Assembly: GCA_946222285.1 (NCBI GenBank)
Contig: CAMIIP010000004.1
Span: 62,001 to 126,000 of the forward strand
Direction of reading: 5' to 3'
From: an uncultured Rothia sp.
Lineage (GTDB): Bacteria; Actinomycetota; Actinomycetes; Actinomycetales; Micrococcaceae
Length of the DNA: 64,000 nt
Positions 18,830-28,247 of this stretch are shown piece after piece (the stretch's first letter is position 1; every line of letters begins with the position of its first letter). The notes under the pieces were generated by a model. That model was given only the letters and a program-made list of their open reading frames with translations. It was not told the DNA's origin and searched no databases. The translations under genes were made by a program, and so were the position numbers.

Positions 18830-18844
18830 AGGTCATTGTGACCT
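18830..18844. promoter_or_regulatory. Inverted repeat, putative operator upstream of sdhC
   Basis: AGGTCA-TTG-TGACCT is a perfect 6-3-6 inverted repeat in the manC-sdhC divergent region, 113 bp before the sdhC start. It has the symmetry of a dimeric repressor or activator site. I could not assign a regulator; it does not match the DtxR consensus. Confidence 0.4.
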
Positions 18845-18956
18845 GGTACTCTGAAAGGAAAGTAAAACAGTTTTTTCTTGCTGTTTTGGGTACCGCATGC
18901 ACCTCCCATACAACGGCGTATGTGAGCCCCATAGGCAACTCTCAGGAGGTTATTCA

Positions 18957-19334
18957 GTGCCTAGCAACTCCAAAGGTACTCTGTATCGCGGCCGAGAAGG
19001 CATGTGGTCATGGGTAGCTCATCGCATTACCGGTATTGCGATTTTCTTCTTTCTTCTCGTGCACGTGCTTGATACCGCAATGGTTCGCGTGTCGCCCGAG
19101 GCGTACAATGCCGTGATGGGTGTTTATAAGAACCCCATCATGGGTTTGGGCGAAGCGGTGCTTGTAGCCGCTATTATCTATCACGCTTTTAACGGTATTC
19201 GCATCATTCTGATTGACTTCTGGAAGAACGGTGCAAAGAACCAGAAGGGAATGCTCTGGGGCGTTCTTATTCTCTGGGCAGTTGTGATGATTCCCTTCCT
19301 TATTCGCCACCTCATGAACACTTTCGGAGGTTAA
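18957..19334 (+). CDS. sdhC: Succinate dehydrogenase cytochrome b subunit
   Basis: SdhC anchors complex II in the membrane and helps bind heme b and menaquinone. GTG 18957 preceded by AGGAGG (ideal spacing) gives 125 residues beginning MPSNSKGTLYRGREGMWSW. Three transmembrane segments follow, with SVAHRITG-type sequence (WVAHRITG) at the first and candidate heme-ligand histidines in LVHVLDT and YHAFNGIR. It is the first gene of sdhCDAB. Confidence 0.92.
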   Translation: MPSNSKGTLYRGREGMWSWVAHRITGIAIFFFLLVHVLDTAMVRVSPEAYNAVMGVYKNPIMGLGEAVLVAAIIYHAFNGIRIILIDFWKNGAKNQKGMLWGVLILWAVVMIPFLIRHLMNTFGG

Positions 19335-19341
19335 TCGTTCG

Positions 19342-19827
19342 ATGGCTACTCCACTCAAAACTCGAATTTCTGCCCCGCGTAGCAAAGACACCGTTGTCGA
19401 TGGCGTCAAATACAACCGAGCCAGTTCTAAGCGCAACAACTTTGAAATGTTCGCTTGGCTTTTCATGCGTGTCTCCGGCGTTATCCTCGTCGTGCTCATC
19501 TTTGGTCACCTCTTCGTTAACCTCATGATGGGCGAAGGTGTTCACCGTATCGACTTTGGTTTTGTTGGCGGAAAGTGGGCGAACCCTTTCTGGCAGGTGT
19601 GGGACGCTTTGCTCCTCTGGCTAGCAATGTTGCACGGTACTAACGGCATTCGTACCATCATCATGGATTACGCGGAGAAAGACAGCACCCGTTTCTGGCT
19701 TAAGCTGATCCTTTTCCTGGCGGCGGGATTCACCCTTCTGTTAGGGACGCTGGTTATTTTTACCTTCTCACCTTGCCCCATCGATGCACCGGCAGACTTG
19801 CTTCCTTCATTCTGCCCCGCCCCGTAA
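19342..19827 (+). CDS. sdhD: Succinate dehydrogenase hydrophobic membrane anchor
   Basis: The second membrane subunit of complex II. The 161-residue protein has a polar N-terminus, then three transmembrane segments containing GHLFVNLM and MLHGTNGIR, where the histidines are likely heme or quinone ligands. It starts 7 bp after sdhC and is followed by sdhA after a 38-bp gap. Confidence 0.92.
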   Translation: MATPLKTRISAPRSKDTVVDGVKYNRASSKRNNFEMFAWLFMRVSGVILVVLIFGHLFVNLMMGEGVHRIDFGFVGGKWANPFWQVWDALLLWLAMLHGTNGIRTIIMDYAEKDSTRFWLKLILFLAAGFTLLLGTLVIFTFSPCPIDAPADLLPSFCPAP

Positions 19828-19865
19828 TTCTTGAACCCTAAAGACTGAGAAAAGAGCATTATTCA

Positions 19866-21629
19866 ATGCAGGTACATAAGTACGACGTAGTGATTGTTGG
19901 TGCCGGTGGCGCTGGCATGCGTGCGGCCATTGAGTCCGGTCAGCGCGCACGCACCGCTGTCCTCACCAAGCTTTACCCCACTCGCTCCCATACCGGAGCG
20001 GCGCAGGGTGGTATGTGTGCAGCACTTGCCAATGTCGAAGAAGACAACTGGGAATGGCACACTTTCGATACCATCAAAGGCGGCGACTACCTGGTAGACC
20101 AGGACGCCGCTGAGGTCATGGCTAAAGAAGCTATTGATGCAGTGCTAGACCTTGAAAAGATGGGTCTTCCTTTCAACCGTACCCCTGAAGGTCGCATCGA
20201 CCAGCGTCGCTTCGGTGGTCACACTCGTGATCATGGTAAAGCGCCCGTGCGTCGTGCCTGCTATGCAGCAGACCGTACCGGTCACATGATTCTGCAGACT
20301 CTCTACCAGAACTGCGTGAAGCACAACGTAGAATTTTTCAATGAATACTACGTTCTTGACCTAGTTATGGTGAACGATGAAAACGGTAACCGCCGCCCTG
20401 CCGGCGTCGTTACTTACGATCTGGCAACCGGCGACGTTCATGTTTTCCAAGCCAAGTCGATTGTTTTCGCTTCCGGTGGCTGTGGCAAGATCTTCAAGAC
20501 CACTTCCAACGCGCATACTCTCACCGGCGACGGTATGGCGATTGCTCTGCGCAACGGTATCCCGCTTGAAGATATGGAGTTCGTTCAGTTCCATCCGACC
20601 GGTCTTGCTGGGCTGGGTATTCTGGTTTCTGAAGCAGCTCGCGGTGAAGGCGGCATTCTCCGTAACTCAGAGGGTGAACGCTTTATGGAGCGTTACGCAC
20701 CCACCATTAAAGATCTTGCCCCTCGCGATATCGTGGCTCGCTCAATGGCTAATGAGGTTCGTGAAGGTCGCGGTTGTGGTCCTAATAAAGACTATGTTTT
20801 GCTGGATCTCACCCACCTAGAACCCGCTGACATTGACGCAAAGCTTCCCGATATTACCGAGTTTGCTCGTACCTATCTGGGCGTGGAACCCTACACTGAG
20901 CCGGTTCCCGTATTTCCCACCGCGCATTACGCCATGGGCGGTATTCCTACCAACATTGATGCCGAAGTTTACGCTAACTCCGAAGAGACTATTCCCGGAC
21001 TCTACGCCGCGGGTGAAGTAGCTTGTGTGTCTGTTCACGGCTCAAACCGTCTGGGTACCAACTCACTGCTGGATATTAACGTTTTCGGTAAGCGAGCCGG
21101 AATCAAAGCAGCAGAGTACGCAAACACAGCAGAGTACCTGCCCGTTCCCGAGGACGCCGCAGATAGGACTCTTGAGTTACTCTCCATGCTTCGCGATGGT
21201 AGTGGCACTGAAAAGGTCGGCGAGATTCGTAAGGAACTGCAGGACGTTATGGACGCCGATATGCAGGTTTTCCGTACTGCTGAGACCATCCACAACGCGC
21301 TTGATGTGATTGCAAAGCTTGAAGAGCGTTATAAGAACATCTCAATTCAAGATAAGGGCAAGCGCTTCAACCTTGACCTTCTCGAAGCCGTTGAGCTGGG
21401 CTTCTTGCTCGAGCTGGCAAAGGTAATGTCCGTTGCCGCTTTGCATCGTCAGGAATCACGCGGTGGTCACTTCCGCGAAGATTTCCCTGATCGTGATGAT
21501 GAGAACTTCATGAAGCACTCAATGGTTTATATGGACGAAGAAGCTGAGATGGAAGGCATTGCGGGTCTACGTTTTGATACTAAACCCGTGATTTTCACTC
21601 GCTACGAACCGATGGAGCGTAAGTACTAA
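19866..21629 (+). CDS. sdhA: Succinate dehydrogenase flavoprotein subunit
   Basis: SdhA oxidises succinate to fumarate with covalently bound FAD. The 587-residue protein opens with the dinucleotide fold [13 protein letters not shown]. His42 in [10 protein letters not shown] is the FAD attachment residue. HPTGLAG and the HYAMGGI motif near residue 360 complete the active site. It lies one base before sdhB, so the two are co-translated. FumC, encoded further right, takes the fumarate onward. Confidence 0.97.
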   Translation: MQVHKYDVVIVGAGGAGMRAAIESGQRARTAVLTKLYPTRSHTGAAQGGMCAALANVEEDNWEWHTFDTIKGGDYLVDQDAAEVMAKEAIDAVLDLEKMGLPFNRTPEGRIDQRRFGGHTRDHGKAPVRRACYAADRTGHMILQTLYQNCVKHNVEFFNEYYVLDLVMVNDENGNRRPAGVVTYDLATGDVHVFQAKSIVFASGGCGKIFKTTSNAHTLTGDGMAIALRNGIPLEDMEFVQFHPTGLAGLGILVSEAARGEGGILRNSEGERFMERYAPTIKDLAPRDIVARSMANEVREGRGCGPNKDYVLLDLTHLEPADIDAKLPDITEFARTYLGVEPYTEPVPVFPTAHYAMGGIPTNIDAEVYANSEETIPGLYAAGEVACVSVHGSNRLGTNSLLDINVFGKRAGIKAAEYANTAEYLPVPEDAADRTLELLSMLRDGSGTEKVGEIRKELQDVMDADMQVFRTAETIHNALDVIAKLEERYKNISIQDKGKRFNLDLLEAVELGFLLELAKVMSVAALHRQESRGGHFREDFPDRDDENFMKHSMVYMDEEAEMEGIAGLRFDTKPVIFTRYEPMERKY

Positions 21630-21630
21630 A

Positions 21631-22449
21631 ATGGCAGCAACAGCAGCAAACACAGCTCCCAAGAGCGATTTTGAGGCACGCGAGCCTGAATCAAAGGTTT
21701 CACTGGCATCGGAAAATGGTGAGGGCGAGAACGGTATTAAGTCCTACGACGTCACCGTTCAAATTCGCCGATACAATCCCGAGATTTCGGATGAAGCTCA
21801 CTGGGATGAGTTCAAGGTTCAGATGTTTGGCACCGACCGTGTGCTTGACGTTCTGCACAAGGTCAAGTGGGAAATCGACGGATCGCTTTCTTTCCGCCGC
21901 TCCTGCGCTCACGGCATCTGTGGTTCTGACGCGATGCGTATCAACGGCCGCAACCGTCTGGCATGCAAGACCTTGCTGAAGGATCTTGACCTTTCCAAGC
22001 CCATCACCGTGGAACCCATTAAGGGACTGCCCTGCGAAAAAGATCTCATCGTTGATATGGAACCTTTCTTCCAGGCATACCGCGAGGTAATGCCCTTCTT
22101 GGTCAACGATAGTCACGAGCCTGAGCGTGAGCGCTACCAGTCCCAGACTGATCGCGCTCGCTTTGACGACACCACTAAGTGCATCCTCTGCGCCGCATGT
22201 ACGTCGTCCTGCCCCGTGTTCTGGACAGACGGCCAGTACTTTGGCCCTGCCGCTATTGTAAACGCGCACCGCTTCATCTTCGATTCGCGTGACGACGCCG
22301 GTGATATGCGCCTGGAAATTCTCAACGATAAAGAGGGCGTGTGGCGTTGCCGCACCACCTTTAACTGCACCGAGGCTTGCCCCCGTGGTATTGAAATTAC
22401 CAAGGCTATCGCCGAGGTGAAGCAGGCTATTCTGGCTCGCTCCTTCTAA
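21631..22449 (+). CDS. sdhB: Succinate dehydrogenase iron-sulfur subunit
   Basis: SdhB carries electrons from FAD to quinone through three clusters. Cysteines for [2Fe-2S] are in RRSCAHGICGSDAM and RLAC; those for [4Fe-4S] and [3Fe-4S] are in CILCAACTSSCPV and FNCTEACPRGI. The 272-residue protein has an N-terminal extension of about 40 polar residues before the ferredoxin fold, somewhat longer than usual. It is the last gene of the operon and is followed by a hairpin terminator. Confidence 0.97.
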   Translation: MAATAANTAPKSDFEAREPESKVSLASENGEGENGIKSYDVTVQIRRYNPEISDEAHWDEFKVQMFGTDRVLDVLHKVKWEIDGSLSFRRSCAHGICGSDAMRINGRNRLACKTLLKDLDLSKPITVEPIKGLPCEKDLIVDMEPFFQAYREVMPFLVNDSHEPERERYQSQTDRARFDDTTKCILCAACTSSCPVFWTDGQYFGPAAIVNAHRFIFDSRDDAGDMRLEILNDKEGVWRCRTTFNCTEACPRGIEITKAIAEVKQAILARSF

Positions 22450-22462
22450 ACAGTTTCCGCTT

Positions 22463-22496
22463 GATGCCCGTCTTTCCGCTCGGAGAGGCGGGCATC
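22463..22496 (+). terminator. Hairpin terminator of sdhCDAB
   Basis: GATGCCCG at 22463-22470 pairs with CGGGCATC at 22489-22496, and CTTTC/GAGAG extends the stem imperfectly. There is no strong T-run after it, so termination may be partial. Confidence 0.6.
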
Positions 22497-22593
22497 GTGC
22501 TACCTAGAAAGTCATAAATCGTCACAAAGTCAGCGGATGTTAACAGAGCTTGGCTGAGGGGCGGGAAAAATACTTTCACGCTATGGTAAAAGA

Positions 22594-23852
22594 ATGGCTC
22601 CAACATCTGCACTTTCTTTACTTGATACTCCCGGTTCAGTTTTCGATGCACGGGTTGAGAAAATTCTCCCCGAACTCATCGAATTTCGCCGCACGGTCCA
22701 CGCCAACCCCGAGCTGTCTTTTAAGGAATTCAATACTACCCAGCGTATTTTTGCAAAGCTGGAAGAGGCGGGGATGAAGCCACAGCTTTTTGAAGGCACC
22801 GGTTGCTTTGTAGATATTGGGAGTGGCCCCTTCGCCACCGCCCTTCGTGCAGATATTGATGCGTTGCCTATTGTTGAAACCACAGGCTTAGAATTTAGTT
22901 CGCAGAACCCCGGGGTGATGCACGCGTGCGGTCACGATATTCATCAGACCGTTATGCTCGGTGTAGCACTTGCCCTGCATACTCTTGATAGCGAGAATCC
23001 GCTGGGGCGTACCGTTCGCGTGATTTTCCAGCCCGCTGAAGAGCAACTTCCCGGCGGTGCCGTCCAGGTTATTCAGCAGGGGGGCGCTCGAGGGAATTCC
23101 TCGTGCTTTTGCCCTCCACTGTGAACCCAAGGTTGATGTGGGCAAAATTGGTACTCGTATTGGTGCGATTACCTCTGCTTCAGACACCATTAATATCAAG
23201 CTGAATGGACACGGCGGCCATACCTCTCGCCCTCACCTGACCGAAGATCTCATTTATGCGATGAGCCAGATAGCCATCAATGTTCCCGCGGTTCTTTCGC
23301 GCCGTATGGACGTGCGCTCGGGTGTCCTTGTCGCATGGGGGCAGATGCAGGCAGGGGTGGCCCCCAACGCTATTCCTTCGGAGGGTTTCATGGCGGGCAC
23401 CATGCGCTGCCTAGATGCCGATGCTTGGTATCGGGCCGGTGAAATGCTCGACGACGTCATTGAGCAGATTGTCGCCCCCTACGGCGTTGAGGTGGAGGTT
23501 GAGCATATCCGTGGTGTTCCACCTGTTGTCAATACTGAAGATGAAACCACCATGGTTGAAACTGCCTCCCGCGCGGAGCTGGGGGAGGACTCGGTAGTTT
23601 TGGTGGAGCAGTCTATGGGTGGCGAAGATTTTGCTTGGATGCTTCAGGAAGTTCCAGGTTCCATGATTCGCCTGGGCACTCGCACCCCCCGGGGGTCCCA
23701 CTTACGATCTTCACCGCGACGATTACAATCCAGATGAGCGCGCTATCAAATGCGGCGTGCAGGTAATGACGTCGACGGCGCTCCGTGCCGTGCGCTGGGA
23801 AATCGCCAAGCTTTCGGCGGAGCAATTCCGCTCTTCTAGCTATTATGGATAA
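22594..23852 (+). pseudogene. M20-family amidohydrolase with two frameshifts
   Basis: An amidohydrolase (HipO/IAA-amino-acid hydrolase type) read in three frames. Part 1 has HACGHDIHQ and PAEEQLPGG, the metal and catalytic motifs. The frame breaks at a G6 run near 23080, where five Gs would give QQGALEGIPRAFALH. Part 2 covers HGGHTSRPH through SMGGEDFAWML. It breaks at a C6 run near 23685, where five would give TRTPGGPTYDLH. Part 3 runs to the stop at 23850-23852. Restored length is about 418 codons with all motifs, so this is either a recent lesion or a homopolymer sequencing error. Confidence 0.85.
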
Positions 23853-24071
23853 TCACCGTCGTATCCGGCTGGTAGCCTCGACACCTGGTGAGTAAGCTTT
23901 TCATGCGAGATGTCGATGAGATTACTAATTGGTAATAAAAAGATGAATGGTGACTGTACAAGTCGTTTTCAGCCATTAGTATTAACGTGTATCTCTCAAC
24001 ACAGAGGGTCTGGCAACGCTTGGTAACGAGTTCTGCCCTCTGCATAACACACACGAAGGGATAGCTCTCCC
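23853..24071 (+). other. Upstream region of the nucleoside transport operon
   Basis: Contains an ATTAC-N6-GTAAT inverted repeat at 23921-23936 that could be an operator. GAAGGGA before the ATG at 24072 is the ribosome binding site. No promoter could be assigned with confidence. Confidence 0.3.
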
Positions 24072-25148
24072 ATGGCTACTCGCTCACGTTTTGCAACAAT
24101 CGGTACCGTTCTCGGTATTTCCGCCCTTCTTCTGGCAGGTTGCGGCGCAGCTCCTGAAGAATCATCTTCTTCCAACAACAAATCCTCCGATTACAAGGCC
24201 TGCATCATCTCTGACGAGGGTGGATTTGACGATAAGTCCTTTAACGAGAACTCCTACAAAGGCGTTACTGCAGCTAAAGAAGATTACGGTATTGAGATGT
24301 CTAAATCTGAATCTGAATCTTCAGCGGACTTCAATTCCAATATGAATAGCCTCGTTCAGCAGAACTGTAACACCATCGTTAGTGTGGGCTTCGCTCTGGC
24401 AGATACCACCAAGCAAGCAGCTTCCGAGAATCCAGATATTAACTTCGCTATTGTTGACGATGGCTCCATTGAGGCAGAGAACGTTCGCCCTATTGTCTAC
24501 GACACCGCTCAGGCAGCTTTCCAGGCAGGCTACCTGGCAGCAGCGCAGTCCAAGTCCGGCAAAGTAGCAACCTATGGCGGCGCTGAGATGCCTACCGTTA
24601 CCATCTTCACTCAAGGCTTTGAGCAGGGCGTGAAGTACTACAACGAGCAAAAGGGCAAGGACGTTAAAGTTCTTGGCATGGACTCCTTTACCGGTAACTT
24701 CACCGATCAGACCAAGGGTAAGACTCTTACCCAGAACTTCCTAGATCAGGGAGCAGACGTCGTCATGCCCGTCGCTGGTCCCGTAGGCGCAGGTACCCTC
24801 GAAGCCGTCAAAGAATACAACGCTTCACACAAAGATGCTCCTGCATCCGTTGTTTGGGTTGACTCAGATGGTTATGAAACCAACCCTGACTACCAAGACA
24901 TCATCCTCACGTCCGTTCAGAAGAAAATGAAAGAAGCTGTTGAGTCCACCATTAAGGATGGCATCGACAACAAGTTCACTAACAAAAAGTACATCGGTAC
25001 TCTTCAGAACGACGGCGTGGGACTCTCTCCTTTCCACAACTTCGACGATAAGGTTTCTGCGGATACCAAGTCAGAGCTAGACACCATTAAAGAAAAAATC
25101 ATTTCCGGTAAAATCACCGTAAAGACTGACGGTACTCCCGCTAACTAG
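24072..25148 (+). CDS. BMP-family nucleoside-binding lipoprotein
   Basis: The extracellular binding component of a nucleoside ABC importer. Signal peptide and lipobox LLAGCG (lipidated Cys24) are followed by a Ser-rich linker and a BMP/PnrA domain with the typical GGFDDKSFNENSYKG start and DDGS and GAEMPTV segments. Size (358) is normal. The downstream ATPase, two permeases, cytidine deaminase and thymidine phosphorylase support nucleosides as substrate. A stable hairpin after the stop probably keeps this protein in excess over the membrane parts. Confidence 0.93.
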   Translation: MATRSRFATIGTVLGISALLLAGCGAAPEESSSSNNKSSDYKACIISDEGGFDDKSFNENSYKGVTAAKEDYGIEMSKSESESSADFNSNMNSLVQQNCNTIVSVGFALADTTKQAASENPDINFAIVDDGSIEAENVRPIVYDTAQAAFQAGYLAAAQSKSGKVATYGGAEMPTVTIFTQGFEQGVKYYNEQKGKDVKVLGMDSFTGNFTDQTKGKTLTQNFLDQGADVVMPVAGPVGAGTLEAVKEYNASHKDAPASVVWVDSDGYETNPDYQDIILTSVQKKMKEAVESTIKDGIDNKFTNKKYIGTLQNDGVGLSPFHNFDDKVSADTKSELDTIKEKIISGKITVKTDGTPAN

Positions 25149-25165
25149 AGTGTGAGTACCGCATT

Positions 25166-25208
25166 GAAGCGGCTCGGTCGGCAACCTTTTGTTCGATCGG
25201 GCCGCTTC
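25166..25208 (+). terminator. Partial terminator/stability hairpin between the binding protein and transporter genes
   Basis: GAAGCGGC with CGGTCG (25166-25180) pairs with CGATCG and GCCGCTTC (25194-25208), about 15 bp with two wobble pairs and a 13-nt loop. No T-run follows, which favours an mRNA-stabilising or leaky terminator role. Confidence 0.6.
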
Positions 25209-25257
25209 GATACGCTCAAGCTATATCCCTTCTCCTGCTGAATAAGAAAGCGCATCG

Positions 25258-26934
25258 ATGAAACTCGAACTGCGACAGGTCACCAAACGTTTTGGCGACT
25301 TCACCGCTAACGACAGCATTGATCTTCTTGTTGAGCCCGGCACCATTCATACCCTCCTCGGTGAAAATGGCGCAGGCAAATCAACGCTGATGAATGTTAT
25401 CTATGGTCTCTATGAGCCCACCGAGGGGCAGATCTTTGTGAACGATCAGCCCGTCAACTTCAAAGGCCCATCCGATGCTATGGCAGCCGGAATCGGCATG
25501 GTCCACCAGCACTTTATGTTGGTCCCTGTTTTTACCGTTGCAGAAAATATTGCACTCGGTGCCGAAGATACCAGCGGCGGCAGATTGAACCTTGAGGCTA
25601 CCCGCGCCAAAATCCGCGAAATCTCCGAACGTTACGGATTCGCCGTCGATCCCGACGCCGTGGTTGAAGATCTTCCCGTTGGTGTGCAGCAGCGAGTGGA
25701 GATTATTAAGGCTTTGGTACGTGATGCCGAAGTTTTGATTCTTGATGAGCCTACCGCCGTTCTCACTCCTACCGAAACCGATCAGCTTTTGGGAATTATG
25801 CGTCAGCTTCGCTCCGACGGTAAATCTCTGCTTTTCATCTCGCACAAGCTACGTGAGGTGCGTGAAGTCTCTGATGAAATCACTGTGATTCGCAGAGGTA
25901 AGGTAGTGGGCAACGCAGACCCTTCGGCCTCTACCAACGAGCTGGCAGCGCTGATGGTCGGTAAAGACGTGCAGTTGGTCGTCGATAAAGAAGCGCCCTC
26001 GCTCAACGAAAACGTTTTTACCGTCACCGACGTAAACCTGGTTTCGTCCCAGGGCGTTCCTCTTCTTAAAAATGTGAGCTTCACCGTCAACGGCGGCGAA
26101 ATTCTTGCAGTTGCCGGTGTGCAGGGTAACGGCCAGACAGAACTGACCGAAACCATCATCGGTATGCACCCCAAGGCAACCGGATCGATGAAGATTAACT
26201 CCACTGAGCTGTTGGGAAAGAACACCAAAGAAGTTTTACGCTCGGGCGTGGGGTTTGTGCCCGAAGACCGCAGCACAGACGGGCTGGTAGGTTCTTTCTC
26301 CATCGCAGAAAACCTGATTCTTGACCTTTTTGATCGCAAGGAGTTTTCCGGCGCGGGCACGCTCAACCGTTCTGCTATCGCGCAGAATGCAGACCGCGCG
26401 GTTGAAGAATACGACATTCGCATTGGCAACAAGTACGATGCCGCATCCACCCTTTCCGGCGGTAATCAGCAGAAAATCGTGGTAGCTCGTGAACTAACTC
26501 GTGACCTACAGCTTTTTGTGGCATCCCAGCCTACCCGCGGTGTGGATGTTGGCTCCATCGAGTTCATTCACAAACGCATTGTGGCAGAGCGGGATAAGGG
26601 TATTCCCGTTATTATCGTCTCCACCGAACTCGATGAAATTTACGCACTGGCCGACCGTATCGCCGTCTTCTTCCACGGCGAACTCATGGGCATCGTTCCT
26701 AACGACACCCCTCGCAATGTTCTGGGGCAGATGATGGCAGGTGCCACGTATCAGGAAGCGCTGGAATCAGCGCCGGTGCAGCAAGACGACGCCGCAGCGA
26801 TAGAACCTGGCGGAGCAACCGCCTCGTCGTCCGGCTCGGTTCATACCGAACAAACTGCTCACCCATCTGATAACGATTCCGCCGAAGCTGCTGATGCGAC
26901 AGCTCTTCCCTGGGCAGAAGGAGAATCCAAATGA
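25258..26934 (+). CDS. Nucleoside ABC transporter ATPase (two NBDs)
   Basis: A 558-residue double ATPase of the sugar/nucleoside (YufO/NupA) type. NBD1 has Walker A GENGAGKST, a signature region LPVGVQQRVEI and Walker B VLILDEPTAVL. NBD2 has the degenerate loop GVQGNGQTE, LSGGNQQKIVVA and a Walker B lacking the catalytic Glu (VASQPTRGVDVG), as usual for this family. A disordered acidic tail of about 50 residues follows. It overlaps permease 1 by 4 bp (ATGA). Confidence 0.94.
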   Translation: MKLELRQVTKRFGDFTANDSIDLLVEPGTIHTLLGENGAGKSTLMNVIYGLYEPTEGQIFVNDQPVNFKGPSDAMAAGIGMVHQHFMLVPVFTVAENIALGAEDTSGGRLNLEATRAKIREISERYGFAVDPDAVVEDLPVGVQQRVEIIKALVRDAEVLILDEPTAVLTPTETDQLLGIMRQLRSDGKSLLFISHKLREVREVSDEITVIRRGKVVGNADPSASTNELAALMVGKDVQLVVDKEAPSLNENVFTVTDVNLVSSQGVPLLKNVSFTVNGGEILAVAGVQGNGQTELTETIIGMHPKATGSMKINSTELLGKNTKEVLRSGVGFVPEDRSTDGLVGSFSIAENLILDLFDRKEFSGAGTLNRSAIAQNADRAVEEYDIRIGNKYDAASTLSGGNQQKIVVARELTRDLQLFVASQPTRGVDVGSIEFIHKRIVAERDKGIPVIIVSTELDEIYALADRIAVFFHGELMGIVPNDTPRNVLGQMMAGATYQEALESAPVQQDDAAAIEPGGATASSSGSVHTEQTAHPSDNDSAEAADATALPWAEGESK

Positions 26935-28247
26935 GCGCAGAAAACACGTCAGAGTCGCTCGACTCAGCCACGTCCGTAGCTCAGAGCGCTAGCACTTTAG
27001 GCACCGAAAACCAGCCGACTGCAACGAACCCTAACCCACAATTGCAGGAGCAAGCTAAGTCTTCGCTAGCTACCCGTATTGCCGGGGGCGGTATAGGGCT
27101 TTCTATCGGTGCAATGGTTGCCGCGCTGATTGTGGGCGGTTTACTTATTGCTTTTACCGATCCGGCTACCCAAAAAGCAAGCGGCTACTTCTTCGCCCGC
27201 CCCACGGATACTCTCTCGGCAGCATGGAGCGCAGCCTCTGAAGCCTACCTGGCCATGTTCCGTGGATCCATTTTCAACTACGAAGCCAAGACTTTCACCA
27301 AGGCAATCTACCCCTTTACCGAAACCCTCACCGTTGCTACTCCGCTGATTCTAGCGGGTCTGGCAGTGGCGATTGCTTTCCGCACCGGGCTGTTCAACAT
27401 CGGTGCTCAGGGCCAAATTATTCTAGGCGCTATTGTTTCTGCTTACGTGGCAATTACCTGGGATCTCCCCATTTTTATCATGCTCCCACTGATTATTCTC
27501 GGTGGCATCTTAGGCGGCGGTTTCTGGGGCGGACTGGTTGGTCTGCTCAAAGCAAAAACCGGTGCTCACGAGGTAATCCTTTCGATTATGCTCAACTACA
27601 TTGCCGTGAACCTCTTGCTCTTTCTGCTCAAAACTCCTCTGCTACAGCGCCCGGGCAACACCAACCCGATTTCGCCTTCGCTGGAGGATTACGCAGTTTT
27701 CCCCAAACTTTTTGGTCATAGCTTCCGCCTCAACTGGAGCTTCGTCATTGCGGTTCTGGCAGTTCTCTTCGTTGCCTGGCTGATGAACCGTTCCACGCTC
27801 GGTTTCCGTCTGCGCGCGGTGGGTGCTAACCCTCGTGCGGCTCAGACCGCCGGTATCTCGGTGGCAACTGGCTACATTATCGTGATGGCGATTGCCGGTG
27901 CGCTCGCCGGTCTTGCCGGCACCGCGCAGGTCTCTGGCACCGAGCGGGTACTGAGCACCGGCGTCGCGGCGTCTTTCGGTTTCGACGCGATTACGGTTGC
28001 TCTGCTAGGACGCTCGACACCCTGGGGAACTTTCTTTGCAGCTTTACTTTACGGTGCTTTCCGCGCTGGCGGTGTAGCGATGCAGGTCGAAACCGGTACC
28101 CCCATTGACCTGGTGCTCGTGGTGCAGGCTCTCATCGTTCTCTTCATCGCCGCACCCCCGCTGGTTCGCGCCATCTTTAGATTGCCCGATCCCAGCAAGC
28201 CCAAGAAAAAGAAAGCTTCTTCTCAAACCGTTGCGGAGGCAAAGTAA
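26931..28247 (+). CDS. Nucleoside ABC transporter permease 1
   Basis: A 438-residue membrane protein of the BPD-2 (YufP/NupB-like) family with a polar N-terminal extension of about 40 residues, then eight or more transmembrane segments. GLFNIGAQGQIILGA and the EAA-like loop LRAVGANPRAAQTAGI are diagnostic. A Lys-rich cytoplasmic tail follows. It overlaps the ATPase and abuts permease 2, with which it should form a heterodimeric channel. Confidence 0.94.
   Translation: MSAENTSESLDSATSVAQSASTLGTENQPTATNPNPQLQEQAKSSLATRIAGGGIGLSIGAMVAALIVGGLLIAFTDPATQKASGYFFARPTDTLSAAWSAASEAYLAMFRGSIFNYEAKTFTKAIYPFTETLTVATPLILAGLAVAIAFRTGLFNIGAQGQIILGAIVSAYVAITWDLPIFIMLPLIILGGILGGGFWGGLVGLLKAKTGAHEVILSIMLNYIAVNLLLFLLKTPLLQRPGNTNPISPSLEDYAVFPKLFGHSFRLNWSFVIAVLAVLFVAWLMNRSTLGFRLRAVGANPRAAQTAGISVATGYIIVMAIAGALAGLAGTAQVSGTERVLSTGVAASFGFDAITVALLGRSTPWGTFFAALLYGAFRAGGVAMQVETGTPIDLVLVVQALIVLFIAAPPLVRAIFRLPDPSKPKKKKASSQTVAEAK

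Noticed and set aside
21700..22269. 189-codon ORF antisense to sdhB
   Set aside because: It lies entirely within an intact sdhB with all cluster cysteines and has no independent support.
23050..23700. Programmed ribosomal frameshifting in the M20 gene
   Set aside because: Two separate shifts in one enzyme at plain homopolymers, without a stimulatory structure, are better explained by indels or sequencing error.
25803..26450. 215-codon ORF antisense to the nucleoside ATPase
   Set aside because: Shadow of a strongly biased gene; Ser/Arg/Thr-rich with no domain.
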